Position numbers and translations under genes: made by a program
Notes under the pieces: model-generated
What the model was told of the DNA's origin: nothing
Databases searched by the model: none
Seen by the model: the letters and a program-made list of their open reading frames with translations, nothing else
NCBI GenBank assembly: GCA_001780825.1
Contig: MFIX01000229.1
Span: 388-10,060 of the forward strand
DNA: 9,673 nucleotides
Reading direction: 5' to 3'
From: Candidatus Glassbacteria bacterium RIFCSPLOWO2_12_FULL_58_11
Lineage (GTDB): Bacteria; Gemmatimonadota; Glassbacteria; GWA2-58-10
Shown here: piece after piece, positions 1 to 6,995 of the stretch
Position numbering within the stretch: position 1 is the first letter of the stretch
How the letters are laid out: every line of letters starts with the position of its first letter

Positions 1-51
1 GCTCGGGGTTCCGCTCGAGGCTGTCTAAAGCCTGGCTACCCCCGGTACACG

Positions 52-1272
52 CTATTCAAATATGACCTTGGCGAAACGGCGCTTGCCCACTTTCAGAAAA
101 GCCTCGCCCCGTCGCTCCAGTTGCAGGCCGGCGTCCTCGACCTTCCGGTCGTTGACAAATACCGCTCCCTGCTTGATCATCCGGACCGCCTCGCTGGAGC
201 TGGTCACCAGCTCCAGGTCGCGCAGCAAACCGGCCAGCCAGACCGGCTCCGGCCCGGCCTCCAGCCGGTGCTCGGCTACCTCGCCGGGACGGTCCCGTTT
301 GACAAACACCTGCTCGAAATGCGCGCGCGCCCCCAGGGCGGCCTCCTTGCCGTGATACAGCCCGGTCACCACCAGGGCCAGCTCGTGCTTGAGATCCCGC
401 GGGTTAGACTTTCCGCTTTCCAGGTCCTGCCTGATCTCCTCTAGCTGGTCCAGCGGCACTCCGGAAATCAGCTCGAAATAGGGATAGATCAGCTCGTCCG
501 GGATTGACAGCAGCTTGCCGTATATCTCCTCCGGCGGCTCGCTGATCCCGATATAATTGCCGAAGCTCTTGCTCATTTTCTGGGTGCCATCCGTGCCGAG
601 AAGCAGCGGCACGGTGATCACCACTTGCGGCTCCACCATCCAGTCGCGCTGCAGCTCCCGGCCGACCAGCAGGTTGAACTTCTGGTCCGTCCCACCGAAC
701 TCGACATCCGCCTTGAGCGCCACAGAATCATACCCCTGGAACAGCGGATAAAGGAACTCGAGGATCGAGATCGGCCGCTGCTCGGCGTAGCGCTTGGCGA
801 AATCATCGCGCTCGAGCATCCGGGCCACCGTATAAAGACCGCAGAGCCTGAGTACTCCCTCCACCCCCAGCTCGCCCAGCCAGCGGCTGTTGAAATCGAT
901 CACCGTCTTTTCGGGGTCCAGGATTTTGAAAACCTGCTGCTTGTAGGTTTCCGCGTTGCGCAGCACCTCCTCGCGGGTCATCCGCTTGCGGGTCTCGGTG
1001 CGGCCGGTCGGGTCGCCGATCATTCCGGTAAAATCCCCGATCAGAAAGACCACCCGGTGGCCCAGCGTCTGGAAATCCCTCAGCTTCTGGATTGATACCG
1101 TATGGCCCAGGTGAAGGTCGGGCGCGGTGGGATCGAAGCCCTGCTTGACTGTCAGCGGCTGGCCCTTGCGGATCGAGCGGGAGATTTTTTTCTCCAGCTC
1201 CTGCTCGGAAATGATCTCCGTGCAGCCGCGGCGGATCAAGTCCATCTGTTCGTTCAGCGGCGGAAATGACAT
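52..1272 (-). CDS. tyrS: Tyrosyl-tRNA synthetase (TyrRS, KMSKS-type)
   Basis: Class I aminoacyl-tRNA synthetase that charges tRNA-Tyr with tyrosine in the cytosol. The 406-residue protein is full length for the family. The Rossmann catalytic domain carries the HIGH-type signature HLGH at residues 54-57, within GFDPTAPDLHLGH. The substrate-binding stretch FGGTDQKFNLLVGR is at about 192-205 and an intact KMSKS loop is at 232-236. The C-terminal part, about 345-406, has an S4-like RNA-binding pattern (VRMIKQGAVFVND). The KMSKS motif and the QGFDPTAPDLHLGH block point to the type 2 (TyrZ-like) bacterial TyrRS, not the E. coli KFGKS type. The ATG at 1272 is supported by a GGAAGG element about 11 nt upstream; the stop is TAG. 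It is divergent from the PBP gene. No T-box-like leader was seen upstream. A small nested inverted repeat (5-9/38-42 and 18-22/29-33) lies just downstream but has no U-tract, so I do not call it a terminator. Confidence 0.97.
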   Translation of the reverse strand: MSFPPLNEQMDLIRRGCTEIISEQELEKKISRSIRKGQPLTVKQGFDPTAPDLHLGHTVSIQKLRDFQTLGHRVVFLIGDFTGMIGDPTGRTETRKRMTREEVLRNAETYKQQVFKILDPEKTVIDFNSRWLGELGVEGVLRLCGLYTVARMLERDDFAKRYAEQRPISILEFLYPLFQGYDSVALKADVEFGGTDQKFNLLVGRELQRDWMVEPQVVITVPLLLGTDGTQKMSKSFGNYIGISEPPEEIYGKLLSIPDELIYPYFELISGVPLDQLEEIRQDLESGKSNPRDLKHELALVVTGLYHGKEAALGARAHFEQVFVKRDRPGEVAEHRLEAGPEPVWLAGLLRDLELVTSSSEAVRMIKQGAVFVNDRKVEDAGLQLERRGEAFLKVGKRRFAKVIFE

Positions 1273-1418
1273 GGCTTTTAGACCTTCCGTAAAGCGTATA
1301 TGTTTTTCAATCTAATGTACTAACACAGAAAGACTTAAATAACTAATTTTCCAGCCTTTGGCAAGTCATTTATTGGCCATGGACTTCGCCGTTCAGGCCT
1401 TCGGACCGCTGTGAGAGC

Positions 1419-1445
1419 TTGCCATAAGAGCTTTCGGGATATATT
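1419..1445 (+). promoter_or_regulatory. Candidate sigma70-type promoter for the PBP gene
   Basis: TTGCCA at 1419-1424 is followed after 15 nt by TATATT at 1440-1445, upstream of the ATG at 1491. The spacing is shorter than the 17-nt optimum. It lies in the 218-bp divergent region 1273-1490 between tyrS and the PBP gene, which contains no ORF of its own. I found no convincing opposing promoter for tyrS there, although the stretch at about 1300-1360 is AT-rich. This is a match by eye only. Confidence 0.3.
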
Positions 1446-1490
1446 TTTCAGCGCGGATAACTCTAACAGCTTTCAGGGGTTTGACACCCG

Positions 1491-3602
1491 ATGGACAAAA
1501 AGGAAAATCCAGCGTTCGGCCCGGCGGAATCCCAGCCCAGGTTCAGGACGATATTCAAGGTGGTCGCCCTGGTCGTGGTCAGCACGGTGTTTTTCGGCAT
1601 GGGCATGTGCTACCAGCTTTTCAAGTTTTACAAGTCCGAGCTGCCCTCGATCGCCAAGATGGAGCTCGATCCGCCGAATCTGGTGACCCGTATCTTTTCT
1701 GCGGACAGTGTTCTGCTGGCCGAGCTCTATACCGAGCGCCGGATTCCGGTCTCCCTGGACCAGTTGCCGGACAACCTGAAATCCGCCCTGCTCTCGGTCG
1801 AGGATCGCAAGTTCTATTCGCACTGGGGCATCGACCTCTGGGGCATTACCCGGGCCTTCGTAGTAAACCAGGTTTCCGGCAAGATTGTCCAGGGTGGCTC
1901 GACGATTACCCAGCAGCTGGCCCGCGAGCTGTTCCTCAACCGCGAAAAAACCTACACCCGTAAAATCCGCGAGGCAATCCTTTCCTGGGAGATTGAGCGC
2001 ACCTACACCAAGGATGAAATCCTGGAGCGCTATTTCAACCAGATTTATTTCGGCAGCGGCGCCTGGGGTATCGGCGAGGCCGCGCAGACCTATTTCAGTA
2101 AGAAAGTCGGCGAGCTGGACCTGGCCGAGTGCTCGCTGCTGGCCGGCCTGCCCAATGCTCCCAGCCGCAACAGTCCGATTATCAGCCAGGAAAACGCCCT
2201 GGAACGGCGCAACTGGGTGCTGACCTGCATGGAAGAGACCGGCGCGATCAGCGCAGCGGTGGCCGATTCGGTTAAAAAATTGCCGGTCAAGATCAAGCCG
2301 CGCTCCAATCGGGGCTGGATCGCCCCCTATTTCGTCGAGTACGTAAAGAGCCTGCTGCTGAAAGATTATTCCGAGGAGGACCTTTTCCGCTCGGGTTTGC
2401 AGGTCTATACCACTCTCAACGTGCGGATGCAGAAAGCCGCCGAAAAAAATATCGCCGAATACCTTCAAACTATCGAATCGGGACAGCTCCGGTCTTTCAG
2501 TCACCGGACACGCCGCCAGATAATCGGAGCCGACTCGCTCTCCGCCGCCGAGATGGCTCAAACCGAATACCTGCAGGCCGCCCTGATCGCCCTCGAGCCG
2601 AAAACCGGCTATATCAGGGCCATGGTCGGGGGAAGGAATTTCTGGGAGAGCAAGTTCAATCGCGCGGTCCAGGCGCTGCGCCAGCCGGGAAGCGCCTTCA
2701 AGCCCTTCGTCTATACCGCGGCTATCGACAATGGTATCCCGGCCTGCCAGGTGGTGGAAGACTCGCCGATTTCGATTGACCAGGCCGATGGCACTGTCTG
2801 GCGCCCTTCGAATTACACCGGCGATTTCCGGGGCGCGGTCACCATGCGATCCGGGATGGTCAGCTCGATCAACCTCGTGGCGATCAAGACCCTGATGACT
2901 GTCGGTGCGGAAACTGTCGCCGCCTATGCCCGGCGGATGGGGATCACTACCCGGATCCCCCCGGTGGAATCAATCGCCGTGGGCAGCGCCGATGTTTACC
3001 CGATCGAGCTGGTCGCCGCCTACACGGTGTTCCCCAACCTGGGCGTCCGGGTCGAACCGCTGGCAATCACCGAAATCCGCGACCAGCAGGGCAGCCTGCT
3101 GCATAGTTTCCAGACCAGCCGCGAGGAGGTACTCAGCCCGCAGACTACCTATATCGTGCTGAGCATGATGCGCGATGTGGTGGATTACGGGACCGGTATA
3201 GGCTCTCGGGCCCTGGGCTTCACCCTGCCCGCCGGAGGCAAGACCGGCACTACCAATAATTACACCGATGCCTGGTTTGTCGGCTACACCCCGGACCTGA
3301 CCTGCGGGGTCTGGGTCGGCTTCGACCAGCCGCAGCGCATCATCAACCAGGGGACCGGCAGCGTGCTCGCCCTGCCGATTTGGGCCAATTTCATGAAAGA
3401 GGCCCTCCAGGGGACCGAAACCCACGAATTCCCAGATGCGCCGGATGGGCTCACCAGCCGGCTGGTCTGCAAGAGCTCCGGGCTGCTGTCCACCCAGTTC
3501 TGCCCCCCGGAATCGGTCTATACCGAAATCTTCAAGGTCGGCACCGAACCCTCGGATTACGAGGAATGCTACGTCCACAAACCGTCGATCTATTCGCATT
3601 GA
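1491..3602 (+). CDS. Class A penicillin-binding protein, PBP1A family (bifunctional transglycosylase/transpeptidase)
   Basis: Polymerises lipid II into glycan strands and cross-links the peptides, anchored in the inner membrane with its domains in the periplasm. The 703-residue protein has a short cytoplasmic tail and one membrane segment at about 21-41. The GT51 transglycosylase domain follows, with the catalytic-Glu motif EDRKFYSHWGID (104-115), GGSTITQQLAR (135-145) and RKIREAILSWEIER (157-170). The transpeptidase domain has all three penicillin-binding motifs: SAFK (nucleophile Ser401, Lys404), SIN (459-461) and KTGT (584-587), so both activities look intact. The C-terminal tail has three cysteines (660, 671, 693) in a pattern seen in many PBP1A proteins outside Enterobacteria; its role is unclear. 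The ATG at 1491 has only a weak AGGGG about 11 nt upstream, but an acidic/basic N-terminus followed by the membrane anchor supports it. The following gene is 110 nt away on the same strand. Confidence 0.95.
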   Translation: MDKKENPAFGPAESQPRFRTIFKVVALVVVSTVFFGMGMCYQLFKFYKSELPSIAKMELDPPNLVTRIFSADSVLLAELYTERRIPVSLDQLPDNLKSALLSVEDRKFYSHWGIDLWGITRAFVVNQVSGKIVQGGSTITQQLARELFLNREKTYTRKIREAILSWEIERTYTKDEILERYFNQIYFGSGAWGIGEAAQTYFSKKVGELDLAECSLLAGLPNAPSRNSPIISQENALERRNWVLTCMEETGAISAAVADSVKKLPVKIKPRSNRGWIAPYFVEYVKSLLLKDYSEEDLFRSGLQVYTTLNVRMQKAAEKNIAEYLQTIESGQLRSFSHRTRRQIIGADSLSAAEMAQTEYLQAALIALEPKTGYIRAMVGGRNFWESKFNRAVQALRQPGSAFKPFVYTAAIDNGIPACQVVEDSPISIDQADGTVWRPSNYTGDFRGAVTMRSGMVSSINLVAIKTLMTVGAETVAAYARRMGITTRIPPVESIAVGSADVYPIELVAAYTVFPNLGVRVEPLAITEIRDQQGSLLHSFQTSREEVLSPQTTYIVLSMMRDVVDYGTGIGSRALGFTLPAGGKTGTTNNYTDAWFVGYTPDLTCGVWVGFDQPQRIINQGTGSVLALPIWANFMKEALQGTETHEFPDAPDGLTSRLVCKSSGLLSTQFCPPESVYTEIFKVGTEPSDYEECYVHKPSIYSH

Positions 3603-3712
3603 TTATAGTGGTTGCCAGGAGTTTCTGCGGTCTGGTTAGACAAGGATAGTCCGGCGCGCTCGAAAGCCCCGGCTGAACATTTCTCCCGCACCCGTAATGA
3701 AGGAGCTTCCCC

Positions 3713-5407
3713 ATGTCAACGCTGCTCAAAAGCGCCGTAGCCCTGATCGCCCTCAGTATCCCCTTCGGCTGTTCACCGGCTGTCGAATACGATACGATTA
3801 TCCGCAACGGGATGATTTACGATGGCAGCGGCTCCGCGCCGTACTCCGGTGACCTGGCGATCTCCGGCGACAGTATCGCCGCGCTGGGCAAGCTGCCCGG
3901 GAACGCCCGCGGCCGCGGCGAGATCGACGCCCATGGTCTGGCGGTCTGCCCGGGTTTTATCAACATGCTGAGCTGGGCCAATGAATCCCTGATCGCCGAC
4001 GGCCGCTCGCAAAGCGACATCCGCCAGGGGGTAACCCTCGAAGTGCTGGGCGAGGGCGAGTCGATGGGACCGCTCAGCGACAAGATGAAACAGGAGCTGC
4101 TCGACCGCCAGAGCGATATCAAGTACGCTATCGAATGGAACACTCTCGGCGAATACCTCGAATACATGGAGAAAAGGGGCATCTCGACCAACCTGGCCTC
4201 CTTCATCGGCGCGGCCACTCCACGGATCAATGTGATCGGCTATGAGAACCGTCCGCCCACTCTCGAGGAGCTGGACCGGATGCGCGCCCTGGTGCGCCAG
4301 TCCATGCTGGAGGGGGCGATGGGGGTAGCTTCCTCGCTGATTTACGCCCCGAGCTTCTACGCCGGCACCGAGGAGCTGATCGCCCTGGCGCAGGAGGCGG
4401 GAAAATACGGCGGGATGTACATTTCCCACATGCGCAGCGAGGGCAATGGATTCCTGGAGGCGCTCGATGAGCTGCTGACAATCGCCCGCCGGGCCGGGGT
4501 GCGCGCGGAAATCTACCATTTCAAAGCCGCCGGCGAGGCCAACTGGCCCAAGCTGGAGGAGGCGATCCGGAAAATCGAGGCCGCTCGCACAGAGGGCCTG
4601 CAAATCACCGCCGACATCTATCCATACACCGCCGCAGCCACCGGCCTGGATGCCGCCATGCCGCCCTGGGTCCAGGAGGGCGGCTTCGACGCCTGGGCCG
4701 CCCGGCTGCAGGACCCGGCGATCCGCAAAAAAGTGTCCGCCGAGATGGGCCAGCCCGGCAAAAACTGGGAGAATTTCTTCTCCCTGGCCGGCCCGGAAAA
4801 TATGCTGCTGATCAAATTCAAGAACGACAGCCTCAAGTCCTATACCGGCAAGACCCTGGCCGAGGTTGCCGCCCTGCGGGGAACCCCGGCGGCTGAGACC
4901 GCGATGGACCTGGTGTACCAGGATGGCAGCCGCCTCGAGACAGTGTACTTCCTGATGAGCGAGGAGAATGTCCGCAGGAAAGTCGCCCTGCCCTGGGTCA
5001 GCGTGGGCTCGGACATGGAGTCCAGCGCACCCGAGGGCGTGTTCCTGGAATCCAGCACCCACCCCCGGGCTTATGGCTCTTTCGCGCGCTTTATCGGCAA
5101 GTATGCCCGCGAGGAGGGGCTCATCCCCATCCAGGAAGCGGTGCACAGGCTGAGCGGACTTCCGGCCTCAAATTTGCGCCTGGCGCGCAGAGGCCTGCTC
5201 AAGCCGGGCTATTTCGCCGATGTGGTGGTTTTCGACCCGCAGACCATTATCGACCACGCCACTTTCGAGAACCCGAAACAGTACGCCACCGGCGTGGCGC
5301 ATGTCTTTGTCAACGGCGGCCAGGTGATCAAGGACGGCGAGCACACCGGAGCCAAGCCCGGCAGGATCGTGCGCGGCCCGGGATACAAGGGAGCGGCAGG
5401 AATGTGA
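3713..5407 (+). CDS. Lipoprotein-like N-acyl-D-amino-acid deacylase family amidohydrolase with altered metal site
   Basis: This is a D-aminoacylase-like member of the amidohydrolase superfamily; family members hydrolyse the amide of N-acyl-D-amino acids. The 564-residue protein starts at an ATG with AAGGAG 7 nt upstream. Residues 1-19 form a signal peptide ending at Cys20 (IPFGC), a loose lipobox that suggests a lipoprotein. The small beta-sandwich is at about 26-78. The TIM-barrel has SHMRSE (His239), YHFKAAG (His269), ADIYPYTAA (300-308), GSD (Asp434) and HPRAYGSFARFIGKY (450-464). The usual end motif is LKPGYFADVVVFDP (496-509). The expected HxH after PGFI is absent: residues 83-91 read INMLSWANE. 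The Cys-bearing NCG motif is replaced by GEGE (113-116). The two barrel histidines and catalytic Asp remain, so the protein is probably active with a changed or single-metal site, but the substrate is unknown. The family-level call is firm; D-aminoacylase activity is not shown. It may be paired with the downstream aldolase gene. Confidence 0.85.
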   Translation: MSTLLKSAVALIALSIPFGCSPAVEYDTIIRNGMIYDGSGSAPYSGDLAISGDSIAALGKLPGNARGRGEIDAHGLAVCPGFINMLSWANESLIADGRSQSDIRQGVTLEVLGEGESMGPLSDKMKQELLDRQSDIKYAIEWNTLGEYLEYMEKRGISTNLASFIGAATPRINVIGYENRPPTLEELDRMRALVRQSMLEGAMGVASSLIYAPSFYAGTEELIALAQEAGKYGGMYISHMRSEGNGFLEALDELLTIARRAGVRAEIYHFKAAGEANWPKLEEAIRKIEAARTEGLQITADIYPYTAAATGLDAAMPPWVQEGGFDAWAARLQDPAIRKKVSAEMGQPGKNWENFFSLAGPENMLLIKFKNDSLKSYTGKTLAEVAALRGTPAAETAMDLVYQDGSRLETVYFLMSEENVRRKVALPWVSVGSDMESSAPEGVFLESSTHPRAYGSFARFIGKYAREEGLIPIQEAVHRLSGLPASNLRLARRGLLKPGYFADVVVFDPQTIIDHATFENPKQYATGVAHVFVNGGQVIKDGEHTGAKPGRIVRGPGYKGAAGM

Positions 5408-5430
5408 GCCGATCGACTTTCAAAGAGGGG

Positions 5431-5483
5431 TAAAGCAACTCTTCCCCCTTGGCAAAAGGGGGATTCGAGGGGGATTTGCTTTA
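5431..5483. repeat. Palindromic intergenic repeat (REP/MITE-like) with C-run and G-run arms
   Basis: A perfect 8-bp inverted repeat, TAAAGCAA (5431-5438) and TTGCTTTA (5476-5483), encloses a hairpin of CCCCCTT (5444-5450) and AAGGGGG (5456-5462) with a GGCAA loop. A second GGGGGATTT copy (5469-5477) follows, so the C-run could pair with either G-run. It fills much of the 121-bp gap between the amidohydrolase and aldolase genes. C-run/G-run palindromes like this recur as intergenic repeats in several environmental bacterial genomes. Only one copy is visible here, so mobility is inferred. It could instead act as a transcript-stabilising or attenuating hairpin; there is no U-tract directly after it. 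Confidence 0.6.
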
Positions 5484-5528
5484 TTTCGTTTCGAGTTAAC
5501 TTTATCCATAACATGAGGGCCTTTCTGC

Positions 5529-6311
5529 ATGATCAGACAACCGAATAAACTCAGGGCCAAGCTGAAAAGCGGCAAGGTGGCGGTCGGCAGCGCGGTGCAC
5601 TCCTGGAGCCCCAACGTGGTGGAGATCGCGGGCTATGCCGGCCTGGATTTCGTGCGTATCGACGGGGAGCACTCCTGGAGACGGGACCTGACCGCGGAAA
5701 ACCTGATGCGCGCGGCCACGATTGCCGATGTGGTGGCGATCCTGCGCGTGGACAAGGATGACCCCTACCTGGTGCGCAAGGCCCTGGAGATCGGCGCCGG
5801 AGCGGTGCTGGTCCCCAATATCCATACGCCAAAGGAGGCCGAGCAGGTGGTGAAAGCGGCCAAGTTCCCGCCCCGCGGTATCCGCGGCTACTGCGGCGAC
5901 TGTTTCTCGGCCTACTGGGGCACGAAGGCCGGCAAGGAGTGGGTCGAGTGGAGCGACAGCGAGCCGCTGATCGGGATCATGATCGAGCACGTGGCGGCAA
6001 TGGAGCATATCGAGGAGATCCTCTCTGTCGAGGGGCTGGATTGGGTGCTTTTCGGCGCGGCGGACTTTTCCATGTCCATCGGCCTGGGAGGGCCGGAGCG
6101 CTACAACAAGCAGGTGCTCAAGGCGATGGAAAAAACTATCGCCACCGCGCGCCGGCACGGCGTATATGTGGGCGCACCCACCGAGGAGGAAAATATTCAC
6201 CGGATGGTGGAGATGGGCGTGAGCATGGTCGAAGTCTTAAGCGACCTGCTGCTGCTGGATGAAATCTGGAGAAGGCAGGTATCGATAGCTTCGATGCTAT
6301 TGCCTAAATAA
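5529..6311 (+). CDS. HpcH/HpaI aldolase/citrate lyase family protein (class II pyruvate aldolase-like)
   Basis: Predicted metal-dependent cytosolic aldolase that cleaves or forms 2-keto-3-deoxy or 4-hydroxy-2-oxo acids, releasing pyruvate or a related 2-oxo acid. The length of 260 residues is normal for HpaI/RhmA/GarL-type enzymes. Visible motifs are DGEHS with the catalytic-type His48, ILRV with Arg73, GAGAVLVP (90-96), PPRGIRG (114-120), the metal ligand Glu153 in MIEH and Asp179 in GAADFSMSIG. No signal peptide is present. A GAGG element about 10 nt upstream supports the ATG at 5529. Two oddities: a YCGDCFSAYW segment (121-130) with two cysteines at the loop after GIRG, and MIEH where many relatives have IET. 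The exact substrate cannot be told; sugar-acid or aromatic-pathway keto acids are both possible. It follows the amidohydrolase gene on the same strand after a 121-bp gap containing a palindromic repeat. Its stop overlaps the U-tract of a minus-strand terminator. Confidence 0.9.
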   Translation: MIRQPNKLRAKLKSGKVAVGSAVHSWSPNVVEIAGYAGLDFVRIDGEHSWRRDLTAENLMRAATIADVVAILRVDKDDPYLVRKALEIGAGAVLVPNIHTPKEAEQVVKAAKFPPRGIRGYCGDCFSAYWGTKAGKEWVEWSDSEPLIGIMIEHVAAMEHIEEILSVEGLDWVLFGAADFSMSIGLGGPERYNKQVLKAMEKTIATARRHGVYVGAPTEEENIHRMVEMGVSMVEVLSDLLLLDEIWRRQVSIASMLLPK

Positions 6312-6342
6312 AAAAGGCTGCTCCAATTTTAGGAAACAGCCT
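6306..6342 (-). terminator. Intrinsic terminator serving the minus-strand genes
   Basis: Read on the minus strand, the stem AGGCTG...CAGCCT (6337-6342 with 6315-6320) is extended inside by TCC/GGA (6322-6324/6332-6334). It is followed by a run of six T, then ATTT. It lies about 80 nt downstream of the stop of the small membrane-protein gene. On the plus strand there is no U-tract after the stem, so it looks directional. The T-run overlaps the last codons and stop of the convergent aldolase gene. The rest of the convergent gap to 6423 holds only a weak 6-bp inverted repeat (6354-6359/6385-6390). Confidence 0.6.
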
Positions 6343-6423
6343 GTTAAAATGCTTGTAGCTCAATTTCACTTGCTGTAATGTTCCGCTACAGCTCGCAGCA
6401 TATTAAATATTTTCCTCTCCCCC

Positions 6424-6825
6424 TTACTCCTCGAACTGCCGTACCGTGCTTTCCAGCTCCAGCTCCTCGGGAGATAACTGCTCCTCGTAAAGCGAGCTGT
6501 TTTTACGCCTGGGCTTTCTGCGCTCCTCAGACTCGGCCTCCTCGATCGCTTTCATCACCTCGGTGATCTCGCGCACCAGCCGCGCCATGTACTCCGAGGA
6601 CTGGGTCAGGTACTGGACATGCCGCAGCACGGTTACAAACACGCCGAAACGCAGCAGCAGCAGCGACAGCAGGATCACCACCAGCCCGGCGGCGAACACC
6701 AGCGCCGCGGTCAGCCGGACGGTAAGCTCGTTCGAGGCCACCATCGCCGCCAGTCCCAGCGCGCACAGGGCGAGCCCGCAGGTCAGTATCAGCACCCGCC
6801 CGGCTCTGACAAATTGAGCTTTCAT
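6424..6825 (-). CDS. Small hypothetical protein with two membrane segments and a charged tail
   Basis: I do not recognise a family. From the ATG at 6825 the product is 133 residues. It has a short basic N-terminus, two hydrophobic segments at about 11-30 and 37-60 separated by a short polar loop (SNELTVR), then a helical, strongly charged tail. The tail runs from an ITEVMKAIEEAESEERRK segment (87-104) to an acidic end. Both termini are probably cytoplasmic. The frame is open upstream to a GTG at 6876. I prefer 6825 because AAAGGTG sits 5 nt before it and the upstream codons look unlike the rest. It lies 170 nt downstream of the barrel gene on the same strand, with a REP-like hairpin between, and is followed by an intrinsic terminator. 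Function is unknown; a scaffold or accessory role at the inner membrane is only a guess. Confidence 0.7.
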   Translation of the reverse strand: MKAQFVRAGRVLILTCGLALCALGLAAMVASNELTVRLTAALVFAAGLVVILLSLLLLRFGVFVTVLRHVQYLTQSSEYMARLVREITEVMKAIEEAESEERRKPRRKNSSLYEEQLSPEELELESTVRQFEE

Positions 6826-6934
6826 CGTTGCACCTTTCTGATTCAGGTCTCTTACCGCCCCCCCGGTTTCCTCCACCAGCCGTATTACCCGGATAATTCA
6901 CAAATTTGCGCGAAAATCTCCATAATGCTTAGCT

Positions 6935-6956
6935 GTAAGGGCACGGATGCCCCTAC
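6935..6956. repeat. REP-like inverted repeat hairpin
   Basis: GTAAGGGCA (6935-6943) and TGCCCCTAC (6948-6956) form a 9-bp stem with one A-C mismatch and a CGGA loop. It lies in the 170-bp space between the barrel gene and the small membrane-protein gene. GTAGGGGCA-type palindromes of this sort occur as dispersed intergenic repeats in many environmental bacteria. There is no U-tract on either strand, so I do not call it a terminator. Right next to it, CGGTAAACCG (6956-6965) is a second small palindrome. Only one copy is present here. Confidence 0.5.
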
Positions 6957-6995
6957 GGTAAACCGTTTAATTTACTTGGTTGCGAAAAAGTTCAT

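Noticed and set aside
5..42. Nested inverted repeats at the left edge (GGGGT/ACCCC around AGGCT/AGCCT), considered as a tRNA end or tyrS terminator
   Set aside because: No T-loop consensus or CCA-type end could be found and no U-tract follows on either strand; too little sequence is visible.
1273..1490. T-box or other amino-acid riboswitch upstream of tyrS
   Set aside because: No T-box-like conserved motif or leader terminator is visible, and the leader is shared with a divergent gene.
1473..2561. Long minus-strand ORF (362 codons) opposite the PBP gene
   Set aside because: It lies antisense to an unambiguous PBP1A gene, its product has no recognisable motif, and GC-rich codon bias readily produces such open antisense frames.
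3773..5146. Long minus-strand ORF (457 codons) opposite the amidohydrolase gene
   Set aside because: Antisense shadow of a gene with many conserved family motifs; its His/Gly/Ala-rich product resembles no protein family.
5502..6200. Minus-strand ORF opposite the aldolase gene
   Set aside because: Antisense shadow; the aldolase frame has all expected catalytic motifs.
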